From positions 1 to 43,403 of the forward strand of contig CANEVR010000016.1 in assembly GCA_947442505.1 (NCBI GenBank): 43,403 nt of DNA, read 5' to 3'. This DNA comes from Flavobacteriales bacterium. Its GTDB lineage: Bacteria; Bacteroidota; Bacteroidia; Flavobacteriales_D; Sanyastnellaceae. The notes beneath the pieces were generated by a model, which was not told where the DNA came from, did no database searches, and saw only the letters and a list, made by a program, of their open reading frames with translations. Of this stretch, positions 35,389 through 43,403 are shown in pieces. Position numbers and translations under genes: made by a program. Numbering within the stretch: position 1 is the stretch's first letter; every line of letters starts with the position of its first letter.

Positions 35389-36189
35389 ATGAGTTTTTTT
35401 CAATACTTGCGTTCAAAGCCCGGAATGAGAATGTTGGGTTATGTGGTAGGAGCCAATATCTTGGTTGTCTTACTCAGTTGGTTTTGGCTTTCTTGGTACA
35501 CTGATCACGGAGAGTTTGTGACCATACCCGAATTAAAGGGGCAACCACTAGAGAACGCAATGGAGATTTTAGAGGATTTGGATTTGGAGCCTGTGGTCAT
35601 TGATAGCATTTGGTCTGACACTTCAGCAAAGGGCAGTGTGAATTATGTAATGCCAGTGCCAGGTTCCACCATCAAGGAAGGTCGTCAGGTGTATCTTACC
35701 ATTTTTAGCAAGACTCCACCGATGGAAACCATTACCATTAAATCAGGTGAATATGCTGCTGTGGCCATGGTGAAATTGAAAAACAAAGGAATTGATTATG
35801 ATGTCTCATACCAACCCAATAACAATTTTGTTGGAAGCGTAATAGGCATTCGATATCAAGGAAAGGACATCAAGTTCAACGACCTATTGCCCAGAGGATG
35901 CAAGGTGGTCTTAATTGTTGGAACGGGTGACAACGCTAAAATTCCAGTCCCGGATTTACACGGTTTGTCCTACATTGAAGCCCAGCGTTTATTGAAGTCT
36001 TTGGGTTTAATACCGCAGTTGTTTTTTGATGCAACGCCCAGTGAAGCTGACTCTCTTGCATATAAAGTATGCACCCAAGAGCCACCATATTCACCGGGAG
36101 CATTGGATTTGAATTCCGGAAGTATCATGGACATTTACCTGACCAAAGAACCTTGTCCCAGAGACTCATCATCCGTTACAAATCCATGA
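35389..36189 (+). CDS. membrane-anchored PASTA-domain protein without kinase domain
   Basis: 266 residues: short cytoplasmic N-terminus, one membrane segment (about 16-37), then three PASTA domains outside: VTIPELKGQPLENAMEILED (about 45-110), a diverged middle copy starting ETITIKSGEYAAVAMVKLKN (about 113-185), and IPVPDLHGLSYIEAQRLLKS (about 187-258). PASTA domains bind peptidoglycan or beta-lactam-like ligands and usually sit on Ser/Thr kinases or penicillin-binding proteins; neither is present here. It lies two bases after purL and its stop overlaps the next start, so it is part of the purL operon. The likely role is sensing or binding wall material. Confidence 0.85.
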   Translation: MSFFQYLRSKPGMRMLGYVVGANILVVLLSWFWLSWYTDHGEFVTIPELKGQPLENAMEILEDLDLEPVVIDSIWSDTSAKGSVNYVMPVPGSTIKEGRQVYLTIFSKTPPMETITIKSGEYAAVAMVKLKNKGIDYDVSYQPNNNFVGSVIGIRYQGKDIKFNDLLPRGCKVVLIVGTGDNAKIPVPDLHGLSYIEAQRLLKSLGLIPQLFFDATPSEADSLAYKVCTQEPPYSPGALDLNSGSIMDIYLTKEPCPRDSSSVTNP

Positions 36190-38006
36190 GAAATATACTT
36201 TTAGTTTTGTTTTCATTGCTCGTGTCTGCTGTGCAATCACAAGAGTTAGAAAGAGTACCCATGTATTTATCTCGTACTCAAGATCGTTACTTAGTCAAGG
36301 GAGAGCGGGAATTGCTCACCTTGCCTTTTTTTGATGATTTCGCCCATCACCGCGGAGGAAGGACTAGCCCCAATCTTCTGTTTTGGCAGGATGATGATGT
36401 GTGCATCAACAATGTGATGCCAATAGATCCATTGACCATTGGCGTGGCCACCTTGGATGGGCTAGATGCTAAGGGTTATCCCTACGACTTTACGGATCAA
36501 TACGCTCAAGGTCCCGCTGATACCTTAACTTCACAGGGTATTGACTTATCTGGACTGGATAGCACAGATAATGTTTATTTGTCTTTTTATTACCAAGCTG
36601 GTGGCTGGGGGAATATGCCCGACGAGGAGGATTCACTTTTTGTGGATTTCTATTCGCCATTAACAGGAGATTGGGAAAAAAAATGGGTCGTTACATCTCC
36701 CAACAATACTGATTGGTCAAGAGCAGATTTACACATTGCGCAAGCACAGTTTCTACAAGCCGGTTTCCAATTTCGATTCCGCAATGAAGCTACTTTAAGC
36801 GGAGCTTATGATCAATGGAATATTGATTATGTTTTGCTGCGTGAAGGTCTGGACACCTCCAACATTGCCTTTGATGAAGTAGCCATGCAATTGGTTCCAA
36901 GCCTACCATTTTCCAATGGATACAGCACAATGCCATGGAAGCATTTTAAAAGCAATCCCTCTGGTTTCCTGAATCCAACCGTAACAGCCTTTGAGCGCAA
37001 TCTGGGAAATGCAGAAAACATTGCTACCGGATATCGAATCAGATGCAACAATCAAGTCCAGCAAGAGTCTGCGGTGGTTCTTAACACTTTTGCCAATGAG
37101 AATCAAGAATTGGAGGAGACCATGAATTGGAATACGTCCATTCTTCAGAATCCACTCTTGAGCGACACCACGGTGAATGTCGAAGTTTGCACTTTCATCA
37201 ATCCCACAGATGCTCATTTGGAAAATGATACAGCTTGCTACTCTGTGGAGATGTCTAATTTCTATTCTTACGATGATGGCAGCGCAGAACGCACTTGGAC
37301 TGTTCAAGGTGCAGGTTCTCAAGTAGCATTGAAATTTTACAATTACACAGCGGATACATTGATGGGCTTGGCTGTGAATTGGTTGCCCTACGGAATCAAT
37401 CACTCAACTCAAACTTTTTTTCTTAAGGTGTGGAGCGATAATTCAGGCTCGCCTGGTTCATTGATTTCCGAGAATTTTAACTACCAATATCCCCAATACA
37501 CGGATAGCACAGGATATGATTCGTTTACCTTTCATGAATTGGATAATCCTTTGGTCTTGGGAGTGGGTACTTATTACGTTGGATGGGTGCAATCCGATGC
37601 GCCTACTTATGACGTGGGCAATGACAAGAATACCAATAACAATCCAGCCAAGTTGTTTTATTCATTGGGTGTAGATCAACCTTGGCAAGCCTCTCAAGTA
37701 ACGGGAAGCGTTATGGTTCGTCCTGTATTGCGCTCAGGAAAGAAACAAATATGGAATGGTATTGAAAATGAAAATTCAACCCATGCATGGGGCTTGGCTT
37801 ATCCCAATCCTGCGTTGGATCAAATCGCCTTTGATGCCCCTGGTTCTTGTTCTTTTGAGGTTTTAGATGTTACAGGGAAAATCATTCATTCGGGTTCGTC
37901 TTTCAATAGCCATGTTGTCATTGATGTCAACAATTGGTCTCCAGGATTTTATTTCATCAAGGCATCTTCACTAGGTCATCAACATGTTTTCCGTTTTTCA
38001 AAGTAG
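36186..38006 (+). CDS. secreted T9SS type A protein of unknown function
   Basis: 606 residues from the ATG at 36186, coupled to the PASTA stop (ATGA). An earlier in-frame ATG at 36069 lies inside the PASTA gene and lacks a signal peptide. The signal peptide is RNILLVLFSLLVSAVQSQ. Then LLTLPFFDDFAHHRGGRTSP begins a jelly-roll-like region with YLSFYYQAGGWGNMPDEEDS and FQFRFRNEATLSGAYDQWN, similar in style to other Bacteroidota secreted beta-sandwich domains. A middle domain contains SYDDGSAERTWTVQGAGSQ. The C-terminus from LAYPNPALDQIAF is a T9SS type A sorting domain. No enzyme motif was found. A secreted cargo gene translationally tied to housekeeping genes is unusual. Confidence 0.82.
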   Translation: MRNILLVLFSLLVSAVQSQELERVPMYLSRTQDRYLVKGERELLTLPFFDDFAHHRGGRTSPNLLFWQDDDVCINNVMPIDPLTIGVATLDGLDAKGYPYDFTDQYAQGPADTLTSQGIDLSGLDSTDNVYLSFYYQAGGWGNMPDEEDSLFVDFYSPLTGDWEKKWVVTSPNNTDWSRADLHIAQAQFLQAGFQFRFRNEATLSGAYDQWNIDYVLLREGLDTSNIAFDEVAMQLVPSLPFSNGYSTMPWKHFKSNPSGFLNPTVTAFERNLGNAENIATGYRIRCNNQVQQESAVVLNTFANENQELEETMNWNTSILQNPLLSDTTVNVEVCTFINPTDAHLENDTACYSVEMSNFYSYDDGSAERTWTVQGAGSQVALKFYNYTADTLMGLAVNWLPYGINHSTQTFFLKVWSDNSGSPGSLISENFNYQYPQYTDSTGYDSFTFHELDNPLVLGVGTYYVGWVQSDAPTYDVGNDKNTNNNPAKLFYSLGVDQPWQASQVTGSVMVRPVLRSGKKQIWNGIENENSTHAWGLAYPNPALDQIAFDAPGSCSFEVLDVTGKIIHSGSSFNSHVVIDVNNWSPGFYFIKASSLGHQHVFRFSK

Positions 38007-38009
38007 AGG

Positions 38010-39035
38010 ATGAGCGAAGAGATAGACGATATCGAGAGGGAGGATGAGGAAGGTTTATTTGAACACCACCGCATCGTTGCTGATAAAGGACAAGGCCTGG
38101 TTAGAATTGATAAATTTTTGGTAGATCGATTGGAAAAAACCTCTCGATCTAGAATTCAAGAAGCGCATGATGCGGGTTTTGTAAAGGTCAATGGGATTTC
38201 AGTAAAGGCCAGCTACAAAATCAAGCCCAATGATGTAATCACCATTGAGTTGCCCTATCCGGTCAGGGAATTTGAGATTATCCCAGAGAATATCCCCATT
38301 GATATTTTGTATGAGGATGATGATGTCCTGGTGATCAATAAACCCATGAATATGGTGGTTCATCCAGGCCATGGCAATTATTCAGGAACTTTGGTTAATG
38401 CGGTTTTGTATCATTTGCAAAAGACGCCAGCAGGTGAGCAGCATCGTCCAGGATTGGTTCATCGATTGGATAAGCATACCACTGGCGTGATGGTGATGGC
38501 CAAGACGGATTATGCATTGAATCATTTGGGAAAACAATTTTTTGATAGGACCACAGAAAGGCGCTATCAAGCCATCGTTTGGAGCGATGTTGAGAAAGAT
38601 GGAACGGTCATTGGCAATACTGGAAGAAGTTTGCAGGATCGAAAAGTGTTCACCGTGTTTCCGAAAGGAGACTTTGGGAAACATGCTGTAACGCATTACA
38701 AGGTTTTGGAGAAGTTGCATTATGTTACACTGGTCGAGTGCAAGTTGGAAACGGGGAGAACACATCAAATCCGCGTTCACATGAAGTACATCGGCCATAC
38801 TTTGTTTGGGGATTTGGAATATGGTGGTGACAAAATTTTAAAAGGGACAACCTATCCCAAGTACAATCAGTTTGTACAAAATTGTTTTAAAATACTACCC
38901 CGACAAGCGCTGCATGCCAAAACATTGTCATTTGATCATCCCACAACAGGTGAACGCATGTCTTTTGATTCTCCCTTGCCAGCGGACATGCAAGAAATCC
39001 TAGAGCGATTTAGAAACATCGCAAAGTACAGCTGA
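38010..39035 (+). CDS. rluD: RluD-type 23S rRNA pseudouridine synthase (RluA family)
   Basis: Converts uridines to pseudouridine in 23S rRNA helix 69 if truly RluD. 341 residues: an N-terminal S4 RNA-binding domain (about 30-82: VRIDKFLVDRLEKTSRSRIQ and FVKVNGISVKASYKIKPND) and a RluA-type catalytic domain with HRPGLVHRLDKHTTGVMVMA, where Asp154 is the catalytic aspartate. RTHQIRVHMKYIGHTLFGD is the other family motif. It starts three bases after the T9SS cargo stop and ends the purL operon. RluC and RluD cannot be separated with certainty by eye; in Bacteroidota this form is usually called RluD. Confidence 0.92.
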   Translation: MSEEIDDIEREDEEGLFEHHRIVADKGQGLVRIDKFLVDRLEKTSRSRIQEAHDAGFVKVNGISVKASYKIKPNDVITIELPYPVREFEIIPENIPIDILYEDDDVLVINKPMNMVVHPGHGNYSGTLVNAVLYHLQKTPAGEQHRPGLVHRLDKHTTGVMVMAKTDYALNHLGKQFFDRTTERRYQAIVWSDVEKDGTVIGNTGRSLQDRKVFTVFPKGDFGKHAVTHYKVLEKLHYVTLVECKLETGRTHQIRVHMKYIGHTLFGDLEYGGDKILKGTTYPKYNQFVQNCFKILPRQALHAKTLSFDHPTTGERMSFDSPLPADMQEILERFRNIAKYS

Positions 39036-39036
39036 T

Positions 39037-39891
39037 TTAGGGGAGTTTAAAGGTTTGTCCTGAACCGTAAATACGCACGTCGAAATGCGCATCATCTATC
39101 ATTTCACCCTTTAGTTTGATTTTTTTCTTGGTGGTAAAAAGTACAACAGGACCTTTCCCAACGACAGTGCAAGATTTGTTCTGAATCAAAGCAGCAGTTT
39201 CTTCCTCAACACCCATCCCGTAGTTCATCTTGGGATAATCCACCATTGCAGTGATCAGTCTGTTGTAGCGGCTTCTGGTTACAAAATGTTGATCCACTAT
39301 TCCATTTTCAATAAATCCCAACCCCGCGCTGTACATGGCATTGTTGGTTTCTAATCGATCATAAGTAGCACTATAAGCAGTATCTTTTTTCTGATCTCCT
39401 GTAATCATCACCTTGCTCATTACTGCAGCTCCAGCACTGGTGCCTGCTATCATTCCTCCGTTGTTATAAACGTCAACAATCAAAGGGGCAAGTTTTTTAT
39501 CTTTCAATACTTGCATGAATCGATTTTGATCACCTCCGCAAATGAAAATGAGTTTTGCTTTTTTCAAAGAGTCGCTCATGCTTTGAGCGTTACGCTCCTC
39601 ATCTGAAAAATTTAAATTGACGCATTTTATTGACGGCAGGACATCTTGTTTGAAATACCAAAAGCTTGAGTCGGGCTCTTCTCCTGCCATGGGAAGAACT
39701 GCAATGTAATCGTTGGATTGCAAGCCGGCCTGCTGAATCATTGAGGCCATCAGCTCAGGCGTTCTATCTCCACCGCCTATGATGAACAGTTTGCCTTTGG
39801 TAGATGTATTTATGCCATCTGTTTTTTCTTTTTGTTTTCCAATACAACTGGTCAAAAAGAACAACGCGAGAATCAATCCAAGGTTTTTCAC
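39037..39891 (-). CDS. cyanophycinase-like (peptidase S51) lipoprotein
   Basis: 284 residues starting at a GTG. A lipoprotein signal with lipobox LTSC (Cys16) puts it in the periplasm or on the outer membrane. The mature part is of the S51 type: KLFIIGGGDRTPELMASM, VLPMAGEEPDSSF, FICGGDQNRFMQVL and AGTSAGAAVMS, with the nucleophile Ser152. The family includes cyanophycinase and dipeptidase E. There is no cyanophycin synthetase nearby, and a lipidated form outside the cytoplasm suggests action on imported or external aspartyl/arginyl peptides rather than a storage polymer. It meets rluD tail to tail with one base between stops. Confidence 0.85.
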   Translation of the reverse strand: MKNLGLILALFFLTSCIGKQKEKTDGINTSTKGKLFIIGGGDRTPELMASMIQQAGLQSNDYIAVLPMAGEEPDSSFWYFKQDVLPSIKCVNLNFSDEERNAQSMSDSLKKAKLIFICGGDQNRFMQVLKDKKLAPLIVDVYNNGGMIAGTSAGAAVMSKVMITGDQKKDTAYSATYDRLETNNAMYSAGLGFIENGIVDQHFVTRSRYNRLITAMVDYPKMNYGMGVEEETAALIQNKSCTVVGKGPVVLFTTKKKIKLKGEMIDDAHFDVRIYGSGQTFKLP

Positions 39892-39906
39892 AAGATCGAA
39901 AGTTTC

Positions 39907-40551
39907 TTACAAACGGTTATCCACCATTTCGACCTTTGGATATTTGGCTTTATTGAAGCTAAAGTCACCATCCGAGTAGGGTTGATTGGTCTTGAGGTTG
40001 GAAATCTTGTAGCTGATTTCGCCACCATCTTTTGTCTTAACAACAGCCTTTCTCAATTCCATTTTACCCTTGTCGATGTACATGGAAATAGAATGATAAG
40101 GTTTGCCTTTGGGATTGATAGGGAATAGTGCAATTTCATAACAAGCAACTCCATCCATAAGTGCATTTGGATTTTTCATTTCGTTTTTAAAATCCTTTTC
40201 CCAAATGCTGAATATTTCAGAAGGGTCAAATGCACCGTCTTTGACATCTTTCAAATTGTCAATGGTGCAGGTGTTGGATTTTTTATCATACGTCCAAATG
40301 GTAGTACCATCGGTAGAGATGGTATAGTCCGATAAACTGATGATGTATTTCTTGCCTTTGATTTTGATATTGCCTTCTTGTTTGATGTTTTTGTTGTTCT
40401 TTTTGTCAACAAGTGTAGAACTAAAGTCTGCTGTGACGGTGGTCCAACCTTTGGCTTTGGCGGAGAGTTTATCCAAAACTTCTTTAGAGCTTTGTGCTTG
40501 AACCATCAAACCCATGGTGATGGTCATTAAAAATAAAAGTGCTTTTTTCAT
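39907..40551 (-). CDS. lolA: LolA-like outer-membrane lipoprotein carrier
   Basis: 214 residues with a signal peptide (KKALLFLMTITMGLMVQAQ). The body follows the LolA-like pattern: WTTVTADFSSTLVDKKNN, KQEGNIKIKGKKYIISLSD, DGTTIWTYDKKSNTCTID and, near the end, a DGDFSFNKAKYPKVEMVD tail typical of the carrier. It shuttles lipoproteins across the periplasm from LolCDE to the outer membrane. It lies ten bases after ftsK on the same strand; ftsK-lolA adjacency is also known in gammaproteobacteria, which supports the call. Confidence 0.86.
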   Translation of the reverse strand: MKKALLFLMTITMGLMVQAQSSKEVLDKLSAKAKGWTTVTADFSSTLVDKKNNKNIKQEGNIKIKGKKYIISLSDYTISTDGTTIWTYDKKSNTCTIDNLKDVKDGAFDPSEIFSIWEKDFKNEMKNPNALMDGVACYEIALFPINPKGKPYHSISMYIDKGKMELRKAVVKTKDGGEISYKISNLKTNQPYSDGDFSFNKAKYPKVEMVDNRL

Positions 40552-40561
40552 ATTGCTTATG

Positions 40562-43141
40562 CTATTGCGGACCTCTTTTCAAGAACTGTTCCAAAGTGGT
40601 TTCGTCTTGAATTAAAACCTTTCTTCCTTTGCTTCCTTCGAATGGCCCAATGATTCCAGCTGCTTCCAATTGGTCAACCAAACGACCGGCTCTATTGAAT
40701 CCCAGCTTGAGTTTTCGCTGAAGCATAGAGGCAGAACCCTGTTGTGTTTGAACGACAATCTTGGCAGCTTCCGCAAATAGTTCATCTCGGTCGCTGTCGG
40801 CAAAGTTACTCAATTCTGTATTTCCCGCTTCATCTGGAACTTCAGGTAAATAGAACGCGCTTGGATAGCCTTGTTGATTGCCGATGTACGCTGTGATTTC
40901 CTCTACTTCAGGTGTATCCACAAATCCGCACTGCACGCGAATCAAATCGTTTCCTGTTGAATACAACAAATCACCACGTCCAATCAATTGATCCGCACCT
41001 CCTGCATCAAGAATGGTGCGTGAATCTATTTTGGATGTTACGCGGAAGGCAATTCTAGCAGGGAAGTTGGCCTTAATGATTCCGGTAATGATATTCACGG
41101 AAGGTCGCTGCGTTGCAATAATCAGGTGAATCCCGATGGCTCGCGCCAATTGCGCCAAACGGGCGATAGGGGTTTCAACTTCTCTGCCAGCAGTCATGAT
41201 CAAATCTGCAAACTCATCCACTACCAAAACGATGTAGGGCAAATAGCGGTGACCATTTTCTGGATTCAGTCTCCGCTTGATAAAGCGTTCATTGTACTCT
41301 TTGATATTCCTACAACCTGCAGTCTTTAATAAATCATACCGTTGGTCCATCTCTATGCAAAGGCTGTTCAGTGTTCTTACAACTTTGCTGGTATCGGTGA
41401 TGATGGGGTCCTCAGTATCGGGAAGTTTGGCCAAGAAGTGTCTTTCAATTTTGTTGAACAAAGTCAATTCAACTTTTTTGGGATCCACCAAAACAAACTT
41501 CACTTGTGAAGGATGCTTTTTGTACAACAAACTCACCAAAATGGCATTCAAACCAACGGATTTTCCTTGTCCGGTTGATCCTGCCATCAGCAAGTGAGGC
41601 ATCTTGGCCAAGTCCACACAGAAAATTTCATTGGAAATGGTTTTTCCCAAAACAACGGGCAATTCCATGTCTGCATTTTGAAATTTCTCGGAAGCAATCA
41701 AACTGCGCATACTGACCACTTCGGGCTGTGAATTGGGAACCTCTATACCTATGGTGCCTTTCCCTGGTATTGGCGCAATGATTCGGATACCGAGCGCAGC
41801 AAGACTCAATGCAATGTCGTCTTCAAGACTTTTGATTTTTGAAATGCGAACACCTGGAGCCGGATTGATTTCATAGAGTGTGACTGTCGGCCCAATGGTG
41901 GCTTTGATTTTTTCGATTTCAATTTTATAATGATTGAGTGTTTGGATGATTTTGTTTTTGTTCTCCTCCAATTCCTCTTTCGTGATTTTTATTCCTCCTG
42001 TCGTGTGATTTTTAAGGAGTTCAATGGAAGGTGCCTCGTATCTTGAAAGATCCAATTTTGGATCATAGTCGCCAAAGTCAGCCAATCGTTCATCCACCTC
42101 TTCATTGCTCAATATTTCTTCTTGGGCTGGGCCTTGCACCTCCATCCCAAGGTCGGCTTCAATCTTGGCAAGGTTTAGTTCATTATCGTTGGAGGGCAAT
42201 TCATTGGTCAGACTCATTTCAATGGGAACGTTGGAAACCGGAGCAATGGGTTCAGGTACCATCGGTTCAGGGGTAATGATTTCCAATTGACTCAATAGCT
42301 CCTCTTCTGTCTCATCTGCATCCTCTTCTACCAGTTTGTACCGGTTGCTAATGGTGGTTTCCAAGGCTGTTGCAGCAGGTGCAGCAGGTTCTTGAGGGAC
42401 AATTGGAGATGGGGTTTCCTCAACAACAACCTCTTCCTCTTGGGACTCCATCATTTCCGACAATCGTTCTTGCTTCTCTTTTTTTCTCAGCTTCCATTTT
42501 TCAATGCCATTCTCTACCCATTGACCAAAATGAATTAAAAATGAAGTAGCGGCAACTCCAACCAGAGCAACGGTTCCGCCAATTCTACCTAGCGTAAATG
42601 TTAACCATTGGGCACTCCATAAACCATAGGCACCTACAAACCGATCATTGATGTCCAAAACGATGTGGGGAAAAGGATCCTCTTCTCGGTGGTGAAAGGC
42701 AAAAGCCAGAACGAGGGGAATGAAAATCATTCCATACATCATCCACCGGAAACTTTTGAAAAAGGGAGTCGGTGTGGCTTGAACAATCAAGTAACTGCTG
42801 AGTAAAACGAGCAAGTAACAAATGAAAAATGCACCAACACCAAAACCTTTGTACATGAGAACGTAAGCAGCCAGTGCGCCCAATTTGCCCATCCAATTGG
42901 AATAGTTGGGCGTTTCGCTAATGCTGGATGCATGGTCTCCGCCTAGAATCAAGCTCAAGTCAGCGTCGCCATTGATGGCAAAAGAGATGCAAGCCAAAAT
43001 CAGGTAAATGGAGGAGAGCAGAAGGGCGGTTCCAAAAATCAATTGAGAACGACGGCCCAAAACGCTTTGTTTCCAAGATTTTTTTTCATCCACCCATGGG
43101 ATTTCATCTTCTTGATCGATATTTGATTTGCTTTTTGCCAT
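40562..43141 (-). CDS. ftsK: FtsK/SpoIIIE family DNA translocase
   Basis: 859 residues. The N-terminal 210 hold four to five membrane segments (about 33-56, 88-120, 133-150, 185-205) that anchor it at the septum. A linker of about 150 residues, rich in Glu and Pro, follows (225-370). The motor starts near 380: the alpha/beta region includes ATIGPTVTLYEINPAPGVRI and IRIIAPIPGKGTIGIE, Walker A is AGSTGQGKSVG (about 520-530), and Walker B is VVDEFADLI (about 640-648). The C-terminal gamma winged helix (about 790-859) has KLGFNRAGRLVDQLEAAGII, which reads the polar KOPS sequence. It moves chromosome ends at division. The length is typical. It diverges from rpmG. Confidence 0.96.
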   Translation of the reverse strand: MAKSKSNIDQEDEIPWVDEKKSWKQSVLGRRSQLIFGTALLLSSIYLILACISFAINGDADLSLILGGDHASSISETPNYSNWMGKLGALAAYVLMYKGFGVGAFFICYLLVLLSSYLIVQATPTPFFKSFRWMMYGMIFIPLVLAFAFHHREEDPFPHIVLDINDRFVGAYGLWSAQWLTFTLGRIGGTVALVGVAATSFLIHFGQWVENGIEKWKLRKKEKQERLSEMMESQEEEVVVEETPSPIVPQEPAAPAATALETTISNRYKLVEEDADETEEELLSQLEIITPEPMVPEPIAPVSNVPIEMSLTNELPSNDNELNLAKIEADLGMEVQGPAQEEILSNEEVDERLADFGDYDPKLDLSRYEAPSIELLKNHTTGGIKITKEELEENKNKIIQTLNHYKIEIEKIKATIGPTVTLYEINPAPGVRISKIKSLEDDIALSLAALGIRIIAPIPGKGTIGIEVPNSQPEVVSMRSLIASEKFQNADMELPVVLGKTISNEIFCVDLAKMPHLLMAGSTGQGKSVGLNAILVSLLYKKHPSQVKFVLVDPKKVELTLFNKIERHFLAKLPDTEDPIITDTSKVVRTLNSLCIEMDQRYDLLKTAGCRNIKEYNERFIKRRLNPENGHRYLPYIVLVVDEFADLIMTAGREVETPIARLAQLARAIGIHLIIATQRPSVNIITGIIKANFPARIAFRVTSKIDSRTILDAGGADQLIGRGDLLYSTGNDLIRVQCGFVDTPEVEEITAYIGNQQGYPSAFYLPEVPDEAGNTELSNFADSDRDELFAEAAKIVVQTQQGSASMLQRKLKLGFNRAGRLVDQLEAAGIIGPFEGSKGRKVLIQDETTLEQFLKRGPQ

Positions 43142-43160
43142 GAATAGTTTAGGTTGAGTT

Positions 43161-43168
43161 CAAAAATA
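43161..43168 (-). promoter_or_regulatory. candidate -7 box of ftsK
   Basis: On the minus strand a perfect TATTTTTG ends 19 bases before the ftsK ATG. No TTG lies at the right -33 distance. Confidence 0.3.
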
Positions 43169-43264
43169 GTAACGTGCGACTTTGAAAACGCCTTGGATTT
43201 CCGCCGTTTTCAACAACTTAACGTGTATCTTTTCAAGGTTAAAAACAAGAGATGAAAAAAAATA

Positions 43265-43294
43265 TTGTAAAATCCAAAATTCATTCTATATTTG
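43265..43294 (+). promoter_or_regulatory. rpmG promoter
   Basis: TTG at 43265-43267, spacer of exactly 19, perfect TATATTTG at 43287-43294. It gives a short leader of about 15-20 bases before the ATG at 43315, and matches the Bacteroidota consensus best of all sites here. Confidence 0.7.
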
Positions 43295-43314
43295 CAATCC
43301 GTTTTTAAGACACA

Positions 43315-43403
43315 ATGGCAAAAAAAGGTAACAGAGTTCAAGTGATTATGGAGTGCACCGAGCACAAGGAGTCGGGCATGCCAGGAACAAGCAGATACAT
43401 CAC
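43315..43403 (+). CDS. rpmG: 50S ribosomal protein L33 (3' end cut by window)
   Basis: The visible 29 residues begin [18 protein letters not shown] and continue [11 protein letters not shown], the standard N-terminus of Bacteroidota L33. The family has about 60 residues, so about half is missing. It has its own strong promoter. rpmB (L28) commonly precedes rpmG in this phylum, but here ftsK lies upstream on the other strand. Confidence 0.9.
   Translation, partial: MAKKGNRVQVIMECTEHKESGMPGTSRYI

Noticed and set aside
1-43403. tRNA, rRNA, insertion sequences, prophage or riboswitch
   Set aside because: Nothing with a recognisable tRNA arm pattern, transposase, integrase or conserved aptamer was seen; intergenic gaps are too short for most of these.

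Overview
The window looks like a chromosomal segment of a marine-type Bacteroidota bacterium, most likely order Flavobacteriales. The evidence is five secreted proteins with type IX secretion (T9SS) C-terminal domains, a TonB-dependent receptor with a carboxypeptidase-regulatory-like N-terminus, almost no Shine-Dalgarno sequences, and promoters of the Bacteroidota type (TTG, 19-23 bases, TAnnTTTG). No rRNA, tRNA, transposase, phage gene or CRISPR array was found. Genes are packed tightly, with no gap above about 175 bases.

Layout. (1) 1-3035: end of a suf iron-sulfur assembly operon (sufD partial, sufS, sufE, MIP18/sufT-like). (2) 3057-7943: a 1628-residue secreted protein built of 26 cysteine-rich, EF-hand-like repeats. 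(3) 7957-13587: an acyl-CoA dehydrogenase, divergent anmK, and radA flanked by two membrane-anchored SGNH-type proteins. (4) 13676-20615: a lamin-tail-domain (LTD) protein, a TonB receptor and a secreted LTD/phospholipase-D-fold protein, which together look like an extracellular nucleic-acid or phosphodiester scavenging locus. (5) 20689-21172: a small secreted protein broken by a one-base frameshift. (6) 21245-27315: mpl, then a tight operon of a nucleotidyltransferase-GHMP fusion, a FucP-like transporter, a RhaM-like mutarotase and an alpha/beta hydrolase (a probable uncharacterised sugar-salvage route), then marC and rnhA. (7) 27308-33119: a large PKD-type T9SS protein on the minus strand and a secreted TIM-barrel glycosidase-like protein. 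(8) 33146-39035: purL, a kinase-less PASTA protein, a T9SS cargo protein and rluD in one operon. (9) 39037-43403: a cyanophycinase-like lipoprotein, lolA and ftsK on the minus strand, and the start of rpmG.

Themes. Cell-wall recycling appears twice (anmK, mpl). Secreted T9SS cargo is frequent and sits even inside housekeeping operons. The cysteine module of the giant protein also occurs twice in the LTD/PLD protein, so the two share a building block. Eight genes carry a -7-like promoter box exactly four bases before the start codon, which suggests leaderless or nearly leaderless transcripts; other genes have ordinary 15-25 base leaders. The strongest candidates for something undescribed are the sugar-activation operon at 22626-26245, the LTD/TonB/PLD locus at 13676-20615 and the giant cysteine-repeat protein.
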